DNA from: Chloroflexota bacterium
Lineage (GTDB): Bacteria > Chloroflexota > Anaerolineae > J036 > Brachytrichaceae
Direction: 5' to 3'
Assembly: GCA_021788625.1 (NCBI GenBank)
Contig: JAJYKL010000020.1
Span: forward strand, 1-50,457
Length of the DNA stretch: 50,457 nt
Shown here: positions 34,938 through 44,100 of the stretch, piece after piece
Layout: every line of letters begins with the position of its first letter
Position numbering within the stretch: position 1 is the first letter of the stretch
Translations under genes and position numbers: made by a program
The notes under the pieces: generated by a model
Told to the model about the DNA's origin: nothing
Database searches by the model: none
What the model saw: the letters and a program-made list of their open reading frames with translations, nothing else

Positions 34938-36383
34938 TTACGCCCCTTTCAGATATACCGCTTTGCGATCGACAAAAAACTCCAGCCCGCTCTCGCTATT
35001 TTCCGGTAACCCAGCTCCGGATTGCTTTACTCCTCCAAATGGCAATGAAGGTTCCTTATATCCTGTTTGTATATTTACATGTGCCAATCCGGCTTCGATG
35101 CCATCGATGTACGTTTTCGCGTTGCCGAGGTCACGCGTAAAAATGGAGGACGACAAGCCATAAATCGAGTTGTTTGCCAGCGTCAGCGCCTCATCCAGTG
35201 TCTCGAACTCGGTAACAGCCAGCACCGGTCCGAAAATCTCCTCCTGAAAAACTGCCATATGGGGGTCGACGCAGGCAAAAACGGTAGGTCGTATAAAGTA
35301 ACCGCTCTCTTCATTGGGTGTCGGTCCCCCTGTAACCAGCTCAGCACCGTCGACTTTCGCTTTGTCGATGGCAGCTCGAATGTCATGATACTGTTGCGGA
35401 CCAGCCACAGGCCCCATGTCGGTGGACTCGTGTAGGCCGTCGCTGACTTCCATCTTTTCACAACGGGAGGTTAATAGCGAGATGAACTGCGGCGCGATGG
35501 CATGATGAACCAGAATGCGACTGGTGGACGTGCACCACTGTCCAGCACAGGCGAACCCAGCCGTCATAGCCGCGTCGGCTGCCTGATTGATATTGGCGTC
35601 ATCCATTACGATCAGTGCGTTCTTTCCACCTAGCTCCAGTTGTGTGCGTGTCAGGTTGGCAGCAGCCCGTGCCTGTATTATCTTGCCCACCTCTGTGGAT
35701 CCAGTGAAGGAGATTGCTCTGACGCGCGGGTCTCGAACAATAACGTTGCCGATGGATGAGCCCAGGCCCGTGATGCAATTGAACACGCCTGCCGGAAGTC
35801 CGGCGCGCTCGAACAGCTTCGCCATGAAGATGCCTGACCATGGTGTGAAGGAAGCGGGTTTGAATACGACCGTGTTGCCTGTCAGCAAGGCTGGCAGGGT
35901 TTTCCGACACATTACATTCATGGGGAAGTTCCACGGGCTGATCACGCCAACCACACCCAGCGGTTGATACTGCACCCAGGTGGTGATCTCACGAAATGAA
36001 CCAGGACCTGTATGCCCATAAAACGCAGAGACCTGCTGGAGGTGATAGTTCCCTTCCAGCAGGGCTGAGTCCACCTCACCGCGCGACTCGCGAATGGTCT
36101 TGCCGTTTTCCAGGGTAACGATCCGGGCCAGTTCGTTGCGTGCTTCTTTCAGCAACCGAAGGAACTCGCCTACGATCTGCTGCCGCTCTGTCAGAGGGGT
36201 GCGACGCCAGCGTGGAAATGCCTCTGCAGCAGCGCCGATGGCATCGTCCACATCCTGCGCCGTCGAAGATTGAAAATGACCGAGGTTGCTGCCGCGCTGA
36301 GCGGGGTTCTCGTCCTCGAAGGTCGCTCCACTTCGCGAGGGTTTCCATTCATTCGCAATATAGTTCAAGTAGGTTTCAACCAT
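34938..36383 (-). CDS. NAD(P)-dependent aldehyde dehydrogenase
   Basis: A 481-residue aldehyde dehydrogenase with catalytic Glu 250 (QLELGGKN) and Cys 284 (CAGQWCTSTSR), the cofactor site FTGSTEVGK and the oxyanion Asn in SPWNFP. The context AGQ-x-CT-x-TSR resembles alpha-ketoglutaric semialdehyde and succinic semialdehyde dehydrogenases, but the substrate is not settled. With the sugar-acid dehydratase and SDR nearby, a role as the last step of a non-phosphorylative sugar acid pathway is a reasonable inference. It diverges from the UroD-like gene across 96 bp. Confidence 0.9.
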   Translation of the reverse strand: MVETYLNYIANEWKPSRSGATFEDENPAQRGSNLGHFQSSTAQDVDDAIGAAAEAFPRWRRTPLTERQQIVGEFLRLLKEARNELARIVTLENGKTIRESRGEVDSALLEGNYHLQQVSAFYGHTGPGSFREITTWVQYQPLGVVGVISPWNFPMNVMCRKTLPALLTGNTVVFKPASFTPWSGIFMAKLFERAGLPAGVFNCITGLGSSIGNVIVRDPRVRAISFTGSTEVGKIIQARAAANLTRTQLELGGKNALIVMDDANINQAADAAMTAGFACAGQWCTSTSRILVHHAIAPQFISLLTSRCEKMEVSDGLHESTDMGPVAGPQQYHDIRAAIDKAKVDGAELVTGGPTPNEESGYFIRPTVFACVDPHMAVFQEEIFGPVLAVTEFETLDEALTLANNSIYGLSSSIFTRDLGNAKTYIDGIEAGLAHVNIQTGYKEPSLPFGGVKQSGAGLPENSESGLEFFVDRKAVYLKGA

Positions 36384-36479
36384 GTTTTAATGTCTCCTTC
36401 CATGATGCCGCTATAACGCTTTCGATCCATTACAATCCTACCTTGGAAGCGCCATTAATGTGTGTATAGAGGACCGACA

Positions 36480-37616
36480 ATGGATGATCGCCAACGCTAT
36501 CTTGAAACGCTCCTTTTTGGAAAACCAGATCGCGTGCCGCTGGACCCGGGTTATGGACGTGAGTCCACGCGCGCGGTGTGGCACACGCAAGGATTACCAG
36601 CGCAGATAAATGATGGACAGCAGATCGCCGAGTATGCCTATCGCAGCGTAGGTGGCACCCTGGACTGGCCGGTGGCGGGCGAAGGGTTCCCGGTGAATGA
36701 GCGCATGGTCCCTGAGTTTGAGGAGAAGGTGTTACAGCGTGGCGAGCGGACACAGATCGTACAGGACTGGAAGGGCAATATCTGTGAAATCTCGAATGAA
36801 TACAGCACCGTCTATCTGCGTGATGCGATCGATTTTGTAACGCGCCGCTGGATCAAATGTCCCGTGGAGAATCACGAGGATTGGGAACAGATGAAGTTTC
36901 GCTACAATGCCGACGAGTCCGTGCGCTTTCCGCAAGATGCGGCGGCTCGGGGCATGCGGCTGAGGCAACGCACCTGGCCAGTGGTGCTGAATATCAGCGG
37001 ACCTTTCTGGCAGTTACGTGAGTGGCTGGGCTTCGAGAACTTGTGTGTGCTGTTCAAAGACGATCCTCGCTTTGTTAAGGAGATGATCGCATTCTGGGAT
37101 GCTTTCATCTGCCGCCTGCTCGAGAATACCCTGCGCTACGTGAACCTGGACGAGGTACACCTGTCCGAAGATATGGCTTTTAAAAACTTCAGCATGATCT
37201 CACCAGCCATGACCCGTGAGTTTATATTACCCACCTACCAGCACTGGGGCGAGATAGTTCGTGCGGCGGGTGTACCCCTTTACGCCATCGACTCTGATGG
37301 CTACATCGGCCAGCTCATCCCCGTATGGCTGGATGCCGGGGTAAACATGTGTGACCCCATTGAGGTGGCCGCAGGGAACGACATTGGTGCCTATCGTAAG
37401 GCGTTTGGACGGCGCATGGCATTCCGTGGCGGTGTGGATAAGCGAGCCATGGCCAAAGGGGGTATAGAGGTTGAAGGCGAAATCAACCGCCTGCAGCCCG
37501 TTATAGCGGACGGTGGATATATCCCGAGCTGCGACCATGGCGTCCCCTCCGACGTATCATGGAGTCACTTTATACACTACACCCGGCACCTGGCCCGGGC
37601 AACCGGATGGCTTTAA
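36480..37616 (+). CDS. Uroporphyrinogen decarboxylase-like protein
   Basis: A 378-residue UroD-fold TIM-barrel protein (RYLETLLFGKPDRVPL at the N-terminus; LHLSEDMAFKN-type and GYIPSCDHGVPSDVSW segments further on). Members found in sugar clusters are not haem enzymes; their activity is unknown, though some UroD-fold relatives are methyltransferases. The ATG at 36480 is chosen because AGAGGA lies eight bases upstream, over a GTG at 36462. Its TAA overlaps the stop codon of the converging flavin gene: both use the TTTAAA at 37612-37617. Confidence 0.83.
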   Translation: MDDRQRYLETLLFGKPDRVPLDPGYGRESTRAVWHTQGLPAQINDGQQIAEYAYRSVGGTLDWPVAGEGFPVNERMVPEFEEKVLQRGERTQIVQDWKGNICEISNEYSTVYLRDAIDFVTRRWIKCPVENHEDWEQMKFRYNADESVRFPQDAAARGMRLRQRTWPVVLNISGPFWQLREWLGFENLCVLFKDDPRFVKEMIAFWDAFICRLLENTLRYVNLDEVHLSEDMAFKNFSMISPAMTREFILPTYQHWGEIVRAAGVPLYAIDSDGYIGQLIPVWLDAGVNMCDPIEVAAGNDIGAYRKAFGRRMAFRGGVDKRAMAKGGIEVEGEINRLQPVIADGGYIPSCDHGVPSDVSWSHFIHYTRHLARATGWL

Positions 37617-39130
37617 AAGCCGGGGAAGTAGTCTTTCTTGATATGCCTGGGGTTCACACCCATCTGTAGCAGTATGGTTTCAAAGTCGGCCACCATCATG
37701 TTGGGGCCCGAAAGGTAGAACACGCGGTCCCGATAGTCCGGTATCGCCGCTTTGATCATCCTGACATTGATGCGTCCAATCATTCCCTTCCATGTGGCAG
37801 GCACGCTCATCGTGTCCGTCAGTGTGTAGAAGGTCTTGATGCCCAGTTTGGTGCGGGCCTGGTCAAAAACTTCTTTGTAGATCAGATCATCGACTGTGCG
37901 GGCCGCGTAGAAGAGCGTGATGGATCGCTTCTCGTTTTTATCAAGCAGGTACTTAATCATGCTCCGGTAAGGCGTGATGCCAATGCCGCCAGCAATGAGT
38001 GCAATCTTCTGTCTGGTATCGTGAGGCAGAGTGAAATCACCCGCCAATTGAGCGGCAGCGATGACGGAATTCCCATTCATGTCGAGCAAGGCTTGCTTAT
38101 AGCTGCTGGGATCTGAGGGCAACCGGACGCCCAGGCGCAAACTGTTCTCGGTAGGCGACGAAGCCAGGGTAAAGAAGCGCCGGTAACCGCGCGAATCCGG
38201 GTCGGGGTGGGGCAGGGTCCATTCCATGTATTGGCCTGGCGCATACGAGAGCTTCCGGCTGGGAACGAAAATGAAATCCCACAGGTCTGAGCCCAGGTGT
38301 ACTTTGGCCTTGAGTTGCAGCATCAGCTTGTCCTTGGGGCTGACCAAATAGGAAAAGAGGTTGCCCATTACTATAGCCAGCTCCGGCGTAATGTAAAACG
38401 AGCCCAGGTGCACCTGTGGTGAGAAGAGTACCCCGACGACTGCTCCATAAATCCCCTGTAGCATTTGAGTGGGCGGCATGGTCATGGGCTCGGTAAGGAT
38501 AATGAAGGCAAAGAAAAGCAACGGCGAAGTGAATACAATCTGTTGTAGTGAGTTCGCCACACTGTCGCCCGCCCCTATGCTGAGCACCAGAGTGGTCAGA
38601 ATCGCCGCCACAAGGAAGCTGAATACCATGCCTGGATGCCGGATTTTACGGACAATCAAGATGCCTCCAGCCAGAACGAATGGCAGCATCGGGAGAGTCC
38701 CCACCCACCAGCTCGCCGTCTGGTTTACAGTCAACGCAACCACGGCAGCCCCAAATGCGACCGGATTGAAGATGTGCTTGCCACGAATGGCGAAGATGTA
38801 TTTTGAGGCCATTGCAAGCACCGCCATCCAGCCGATGAAGAGCAAATCCGAGTAACCGGTCAGGGGGGTAATAATGAGCGCTAGGATCAAGGCTGAAATG
38901 TAGGCCGATTCAATGTTGGCGGGCACACCATACGCTTTGGCGAAAATGGTGTTGGTTAACCAGCTTACAGCAATGAGAAAGCCGGTAGTGAAGAGCAAGG
39001 CGAAAGGATCGTATGGCAGCACATGTACTACCGAAAACGCGGTAGCGACGGCGATCAGGAAAGCCAGGTAATAGGCCACCAGCCGGTACATCGTCGTACG
39101 ATTCAACCAGTCATCTATGAACCTGATCAT
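37613..39130 (-). CDS. NqrB/RnfD-like membrane domain fused to FAD/NAD ferredoxin-reductase-like domain
   Basis: A 505-residue fusion. Residues of about 1-270 have some nine helices and the NqrB/RnfD landmarks IFNPVAFGAAVV and ILTEPMTMPP; the SGAT flavinylation motif of NqrB/RnfD is not seen. Residues of about 275-505 form an FNR-type oxidoreductase: FAD site YRRFFTLASSP, NAD site IAGGIGITPYRSM, then FYAARTVDDLIY and the end VFYLSGPNMMV. It should pass electrons from cytosolic NAD(P)H through the membrane to an outer flavin acceptor. It overlaps the ApbE stop by ATGA and is the last gene of a three-gene operon. Confidence 0.88.
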   Translation of the reverse strand: MIRFIDDWLNRTTMYRLVAYYLAFLIAVATAFSVVHVLPYDPFALLFTTGFLIAVSWLTNTIFAKAYGVPANIESAYISALILALIITPLTGYSDLLFIGWMAVLAMASKYIFAIRGKHIFNPVAFGAAVVALTVNQTASWWVGTLPMLPFVLAGGILIVRKIRHPGMVFSFLVAAILTTLVLSIGAGDSVANSLQQIVFTSPLLFFAFIILTEPMTMPPTQMLQGIYGAVVGVLFSPQVHLGSFYITPELAIVMGNLFSYLVSPKDKLMLQLKAKVHLGSDLWDFIFVPSRKLSYAPGQYMEWTLPHPDPDSRGYRRFFTLASSPTENSLRLGVRLPSDPSSYKQALLDMNGNSVIAAAQLAGDFTLPHDTRQKIALIAGGIGITPYRSMIKYLLDKNEKRSITLFYAARTVDDLIYKEVFDQARTKLGIKTFYTLTDTMSVPATWKGMIGRINVRMIKAAIPDYRDRVFYLSGPNMMVADFETILLQMGVNPRHIKKDYFPGF

Positions 39131-39870
39131 GATAAGACATACCTCATGAATCCAGACGTGAATGTGGCCACGCCGGCTGAGTTAATCTGATAAGCTTCAA
39201 AGCCGTCCAGCTTCTCAATAAAAAAAACCCCTTCGCTTCCCATGGCGAAGGCCGCTGTGGCAAGTCGATCGGCATCATAGATGTTTGAACCAACGACGGT
39301 CAGGCTCAGCACATCGGTCTGTAGCTCGCCAGGTGTTTTGGGGTTGTAAATATGCTGTCCACGAATGTAGGTGCCGGATGTGGCGATGCCGCCATCAGCG
39401 ATGGCGACCACCTTCACAATCTCGTGCATGTTAAAGGGGTTACGTATGCCGACTCGCCAAGGTTGCCCCCAAGCATTATGCCCAGCCGCCTGGATGTCTC
39501 CACCTGCTTCAACGTAGTAATTCCAGTACCCGCGTTGAGCCAGCATGGAGGCAGCGTTGAAAATCGCCCACCCTTTCACCAACCCGGAGGGATCGTATCG
39601 ACCGTTACGGTAGATGTCGAAGTAACCATCGGTGTCCAGCTTGGTCGCTTCGGCCAGTGCAAAAATAGCTCGCATCGGCTGACTGGCTTCAGCCAGTGTC
39701 ATGCGCTTCTGGTTGATACGCGATATTTCGCTATCTTCCTTGTAGGTACTGAACGTATCGTCGACCCACTGGAAGTATAGGAAGCAGTCGTCTATCGCTT
39801 GTTGGGTCGCCGAGTGGTCGACCACTTCGACGGTGATGGGCATTCCCATCATGATGCGCGTCTGTTTCAT
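39127..39870 (-). CDS. apbE: FAD:protein FMN transferase (ApbE family)
   Basis: A 247-residue ApbE-fold protein. The segments ISRIN, YDPSGLVKGWAI, AGGDIQAAG, GGIATSGTY and ADRLATAAFAMG align with the FAD- and Mg2+-binding parts of the family. The enzyme moves FMN from FAD onto a Thr of a target protein, here probably the neighbouring FMN-binding protein. It is shorter than usual and lacks a signal peptide or lipobox, unlike many ApbE proteins that act outside the membrane. The ATG at 39870 starts 2 bp after the upstream stop; the longer TTG reading is less likely. Confidence 0.87.
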   Translation of the reverse strand: MKQTRIMMGMPITVEVVDHSATQQAIDDCFLYFQWVDDTFSTYKEDSEISRINQKRMTLAEASQPMRAIFALAEATKLDTDGYFDIYRNGRYDPSGLVKGWAIFNAASMLAQRGYWNYYVEAGGDIQAAGHNAWGQPWRVGIRNPFNMHEIVKVVAIADGGIATSGTYIRGQHIYNPKTPGELQTDVLSLTVVGSNIYDADRLATAAFAMGSEGVFFIEKLDGFEAYQINSAGVATFTSGFMRYVLS

Positions 39871-39872
39871 TA

Positions 39873-40487
39873 TCAAGCTTTGGCTGAAGCGAGCGCCGAT
39901 TGCAGTGACATGACAAATGCCTGGCTCGTCAGTGTGGCTCCCCCGATGATATCCACCTGTGCACTTTGTGCCTGGATCGTCTCGGACTGCAGCATTGGCA
40001 TAGCCTGGCTGTTAATGAATGCTGATCTCTGGCGGTCATTCGGGTATTGCAGGAATTGAACATTGGTGATCTTGCCGCCCTGGATATCAACCTGAACCTG
40101 TACGATGCCATAAAAAGCGTCTATCTGCTGCCCCGTGTATTGACCATCTTTGTAACCGCTTGCTACCGCAGTTGGAGGTGCAGTTGTCGGGGTGGGTGGA
40201 ACATCGGTTGGCGCCTGCGCGGTGGGCGGTGCAGTCGACGCCTGACTTGCAGGGTCTGCCTGCTGTGTATCGGCAGAGGTAGTTGAATTCGTGGCCAGCG
40301 ATGCATCTGACGTACCGTTGGTCTGGGCTGTTGACTGGCCGGCCGTCACGGAGCTTTCGGTAGTGGATCCACCGTTATGCTCGTGAATGACATACGCGCC
40401 AAAACTTGCCAATACAAACGTCGAGATGAGGTATTTCCTCAACAAGAACGTAGAACCGTGCTGTTTACGCGTTTTACTTTCAGACAT
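39873..40487 (-). CDS. Membrane-anchored FMN-binding-domain protein
   Basis: A 204-residue protein. Residues of about 17-35 form one hydrophobic anchor (YLISTFVLASFGAYVI). A Ser/Thr/Ala/Pro-rich linker covers about 38-105. The C-terminal FMN-binding domain (about 108-204) starts YKDGQYTGQ, has YPNDRQRSAFIN and ends with GGATLTSQAF, the flavinylation motif in which Thr carries FMN. It resembles the periplasmic domain of RnfG/NqrC. It is the first gene of the operon with apbE and the NqrB-like fusion, and AAAGGGA precedes its start. Expected role: outer-face one-electron carrier. Confidence 0.87.
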   Translation of the reverse strand: MSESKTRKQHGSTFLLRKYLISTFVLASFGAYVIHEHNGGSTTESSVTAGQSTAQTNGTSDASLATNSTTSADTQQADPASQASTAPPTAQAPTDVPPTPTTAPPTAVASGYKDGQYTGQQIDAFYGIVQVQVDIQGGKITNVQFLQYPNDRQRSAFINSQAMPMLQSETIQAQSAQVDIIGGATLTSQAFVMSLQSALASAKA

Positions 40488-41109
40488 AACATTCCCTTTC
40501 CTGTATGCAACCTATCACGGTGTCAGTCTAGATGAATGGTGTTGGCAATTGTTAAGTCGGTTTGGTGAATTCCATGAGTTTCGTGTTAAGTAATGACAAT
40601 ATTCCAGATCGATATAGCCTGCACCATGCTCTGACGCCACGATTTATCTTCCCAAAGTGCCAGCTGCATTGTTCTTTACACCGTGTTGTAGACTCCTGAT
40701 GAAAATAGTGGTTCTACCGAATTTGTCCACGATTGGCGCTGTCGATGCATGAGTCAGTAGTATGCCAACTGGTGTATTCCGCGGCGGCGACACTCTGTCC
40801 CAACCTCACCCAATAAGTCCCACTCACCCAGGCTGGAGTGCCGTTGACCTACATGGGTATGTCACAGACGCAACCCACACCTGAATTGGTATAGTGCAAC
40901 AAAGACTGATTGCCGGCCTGCACCATCTGGTCAACCCATGTTCGTGCGTCGAACCGGTTGTGCAATGCAGAGCGCCCATTGGGCACTCTGCATGTTGACT
41001 CAATAACGACGAAAAACCTGCTTTGGCCATTGGGCTGGTGTGCCAATGTGATCCATATCCATCACTATCTCCAAAGCGCCACTGATCCCACCAGTCGGTC
41101 TCCAAAGAC
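40488..41109. other. Intergenic stretch with a possible decayed gene and a strong hairpin
   Basis: No intact gene is convincing in these 622 bp. On the minus strand 41046-40849 encodes a short run with FDARTWVDQMVQAGNQSLL that looks protein-like, then hits a TAG, after which the same frame stays open for about 44 codons to 40720. It may be a remnant of a glycosidase-like gene, but this rests on a short motif. A near-palindrome at 40965-40993 (ATGCAGAG and CTCTGCAT arms, one inner C-A mismatch) lies inside it. Confidence 0.3.
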
Positions 41110-44100
41110 CTACGGCGACTCTAGGTGTATGACGAAGGGCAGGTAGGCTCGGGGTTTCAGCCATGGCTCGCCGACATAATAGCTTGTGCTCGACGAACTC
41201 ACCAGCGTTCCACCTGGCGCCTGGGCTGATACGGTACCGGTATTGCTATATACCCCCTCCACGGCAATACCATGTCCCGTGCAGGTGAGTGAAAGTGTGG
41301 GCTCCAACGTGTCGGTTGGGCAAGTTACACTCACTTTTCTGTCATCGTTTACCACTATGTGGTAGAGGGTAATATTGCTGGTGTTGGTGATTACATACGT
41401 CCACGTCATGGCGTTACCAGCAGTAACAGTCAGCGCTGTTGGGTCGGGTGACCACTGATCGTTGACCAGCTTCGTAATGCTGATCGAGGTTTGCGTACCA
41501 AAGTAACGCAGGGTTCCAGTTAGCACCAGCACGTTCAGAGCTCCCGGAGGCTGGAGACTGAGCGTCGTACTTACAAGCTGATTACCAGATTGAGCAAGCC
41601 CGCCAGACATGCACTGAATGCTACCGCCCGGTGCAAGCAGTGAGTCAGGACAGCTCACCGGCCAGCTAACATTCTGGAGCGCGGATAAGAGAGTAAGCGC
41701 GACATTGCCGGTGTTAGTGATGAAATAGGTCAGTGTTATGGGCTGGGCTGAGGGTGCGTACATCAAGCCTGCCTGTCCGATCGTTACTCCAGATAGAACC
41801 GGAGTGTATGATGCCGCAGGTTGTGCTCCAAAGTAATAAGAGGTATCGGTGGCTATGATGCTGTCGCCTAATGGCGACCAGCCACTTACCTCGACACCGT
41901 TGCTATAGTCTCCAGTAATGGCCAGTGCACCGACCTGGCAGCTCATGGAGCCACCGGAATTGAGTGAGTTATTTGGGCAGGTGATCCCAGCCTCGCGGCT
42001 GTCGGTGATGATAATCCCGCTGATCTCCGTATTCCCCTCATTCACCACCAGGTAAGTCCAGGTCACCATATCGCCAGCGAGCACATATAAGCCGGGTGAT
42101 GTCCGGGTCTGCTGACCGTTGACACTCTTGATAACAGCAAGCTTGGGTTGTGAGATGAGTCCGACATAGTGGCCCATGCTGGTGCTGGCCACGGTGGCCA
42201 GACTATCCGGTGGTGATGCACTGGCCGTTCCTACATTTTCGTATACACCGGATTGCACCAGGCCCTCAGCTTGACATGTGGTCACCTGGCCTATCAGCAG
42301 AGATTGCACCGGACATGCGACCGCGCCTTCATGGTCATCATTAACATGAAATGAGGCGAGCATCACATTTCCTGTATTGCTCACTACATAGGACCATGTG
42401 ACCGAAGTACCCGCCAACAGCGAAGGTCCAGGAGGATCCGGTGCATAAACGCCATTGGTATACTTCGCAAGCGATAGAGATGGCAGTGCGCCAAAGTAGG
42501 CATTAACCGCGGTTGCGGAAATACTGTTGACCGGTGAAAAAGCGACCACAGACGACTGCTCCGTGTGCTGGTCAGCATACGCTATTGAAGTAGCCAGGCA
42601 CAACTCCACCTGACCGGGAGATAAGGTGGACGTCGGACAGGTCACTGGCGTAGCCGTGCTGGTCACTACGATGCCTGTCAATGTAACGTTGCCAGTATTG
42701 GTGATGTGAAACGTCCAGGTAATCGATTGATTAGCCAGAACATAGGGTCCCGGTGCAGTTGCGGTGTAATATCCATTTAAATCTGCGGCGAACGTGATTT
42801 GTGGAGCTGAACCGTAGTAATAAGCTGTATCGAAAGTAGAGGTGCCTAAGGGTCCATTGGAGCCACTGGCACGCGCGCTCACCACATCCTGCCCAGTCCC
42901 AACCAAGATCCCGGTTCCAGTACATTGCATGACTTGCATGGGTAGCAGAGACGTAAGTGGACACGTAACGCTACTCAATTGCGTATCGGTCACCAATATG
43001 CCACTCAGGCTGACATTGCCCGTGTTGGTAATGAAGTAAGTAAAGGTAACAGGTTGCCCTGCCAGCAGGAACAAGCCCGGAGCCTCAGATGCATGTACGT
43101 CATTCACTAAAGCATAAAGCTGTAAATGAGGTGAGGCGCCGAAATAGTAGCTTCTGGATGTCGCACTGACAGGATCACCAACCAGTGGCGAGGCCATCGC
43201 GATGCCCGTGTTGCTATAGCTACCCGTGATGGCGACACCTTGAGCCGAGCACGTGGTCGTTTCAGCTGGCGCCAGAATTGATCTTGGACAGGAAACGGTT
43301 ACGCCATGGTCATCGCTTACGCTTAATTGCGTCAAGGTGATATTCCCGGTGTTGGTTACCTGGTACGTCCACGTCACCGGCGCCTCATTCAGAATGTATG
43401 GGCCGGGGGGGGTTGGCGCCAAAATGCCATTTACCAACTTGGTAATCGATATGGCGGCCACACTGCCAAAATAATAACTCACGCTACTTGCCGAAAGTGA
43501 TGCGCCAGCCGGTGGGATGCCGGTGAGCGTCGCACTATTACTGTATTGTCCACTGGTGGCAATGCCAGTCGCCGTACACTGCATTCCGGCTGAGGGGGAC
43601 AGGATCGAGGTGCCGCACGAAATGGGTCCGATCTGGTTATCGACCAGCGCCAGGTTGCTCAAAGTGATATTTCCCGTATTCGACACCAGGTATGTCCAGG
43701 TGACGACTTGACCCGCGGGGATGAACGGCCCTGGAGCCATGGTAGCTTCGACGCTATTCACCAACTTGTGCAACGTAAGTGCGGGTGCTATGCCGTAATA
43801 ACTACTGGAACTGTTGGCGACTATGACTCCTCCCACTGGCGGTGTACCGGTTACGGTAGCGCTGTTGGTATATAGACCTTGAGTGGCAATGCCTGTGGCC
43901 ATGCACGTCATCGAGCTGCCAGCGTCGAGGGAACTGGATGGGCAACTAACTGAACCTACGCGATTATCGTTCAGTACGATGGCGTTGAGCGCGACGTTAC
44001 CGGAATTGGTAATCACGTAAGTCCAGGTCACTGGTTGGCCAACGGGGATGAATGGACCTGTGCTGGAAGTAGCTAATTGACTGTTGGTGTATTTAACGGG

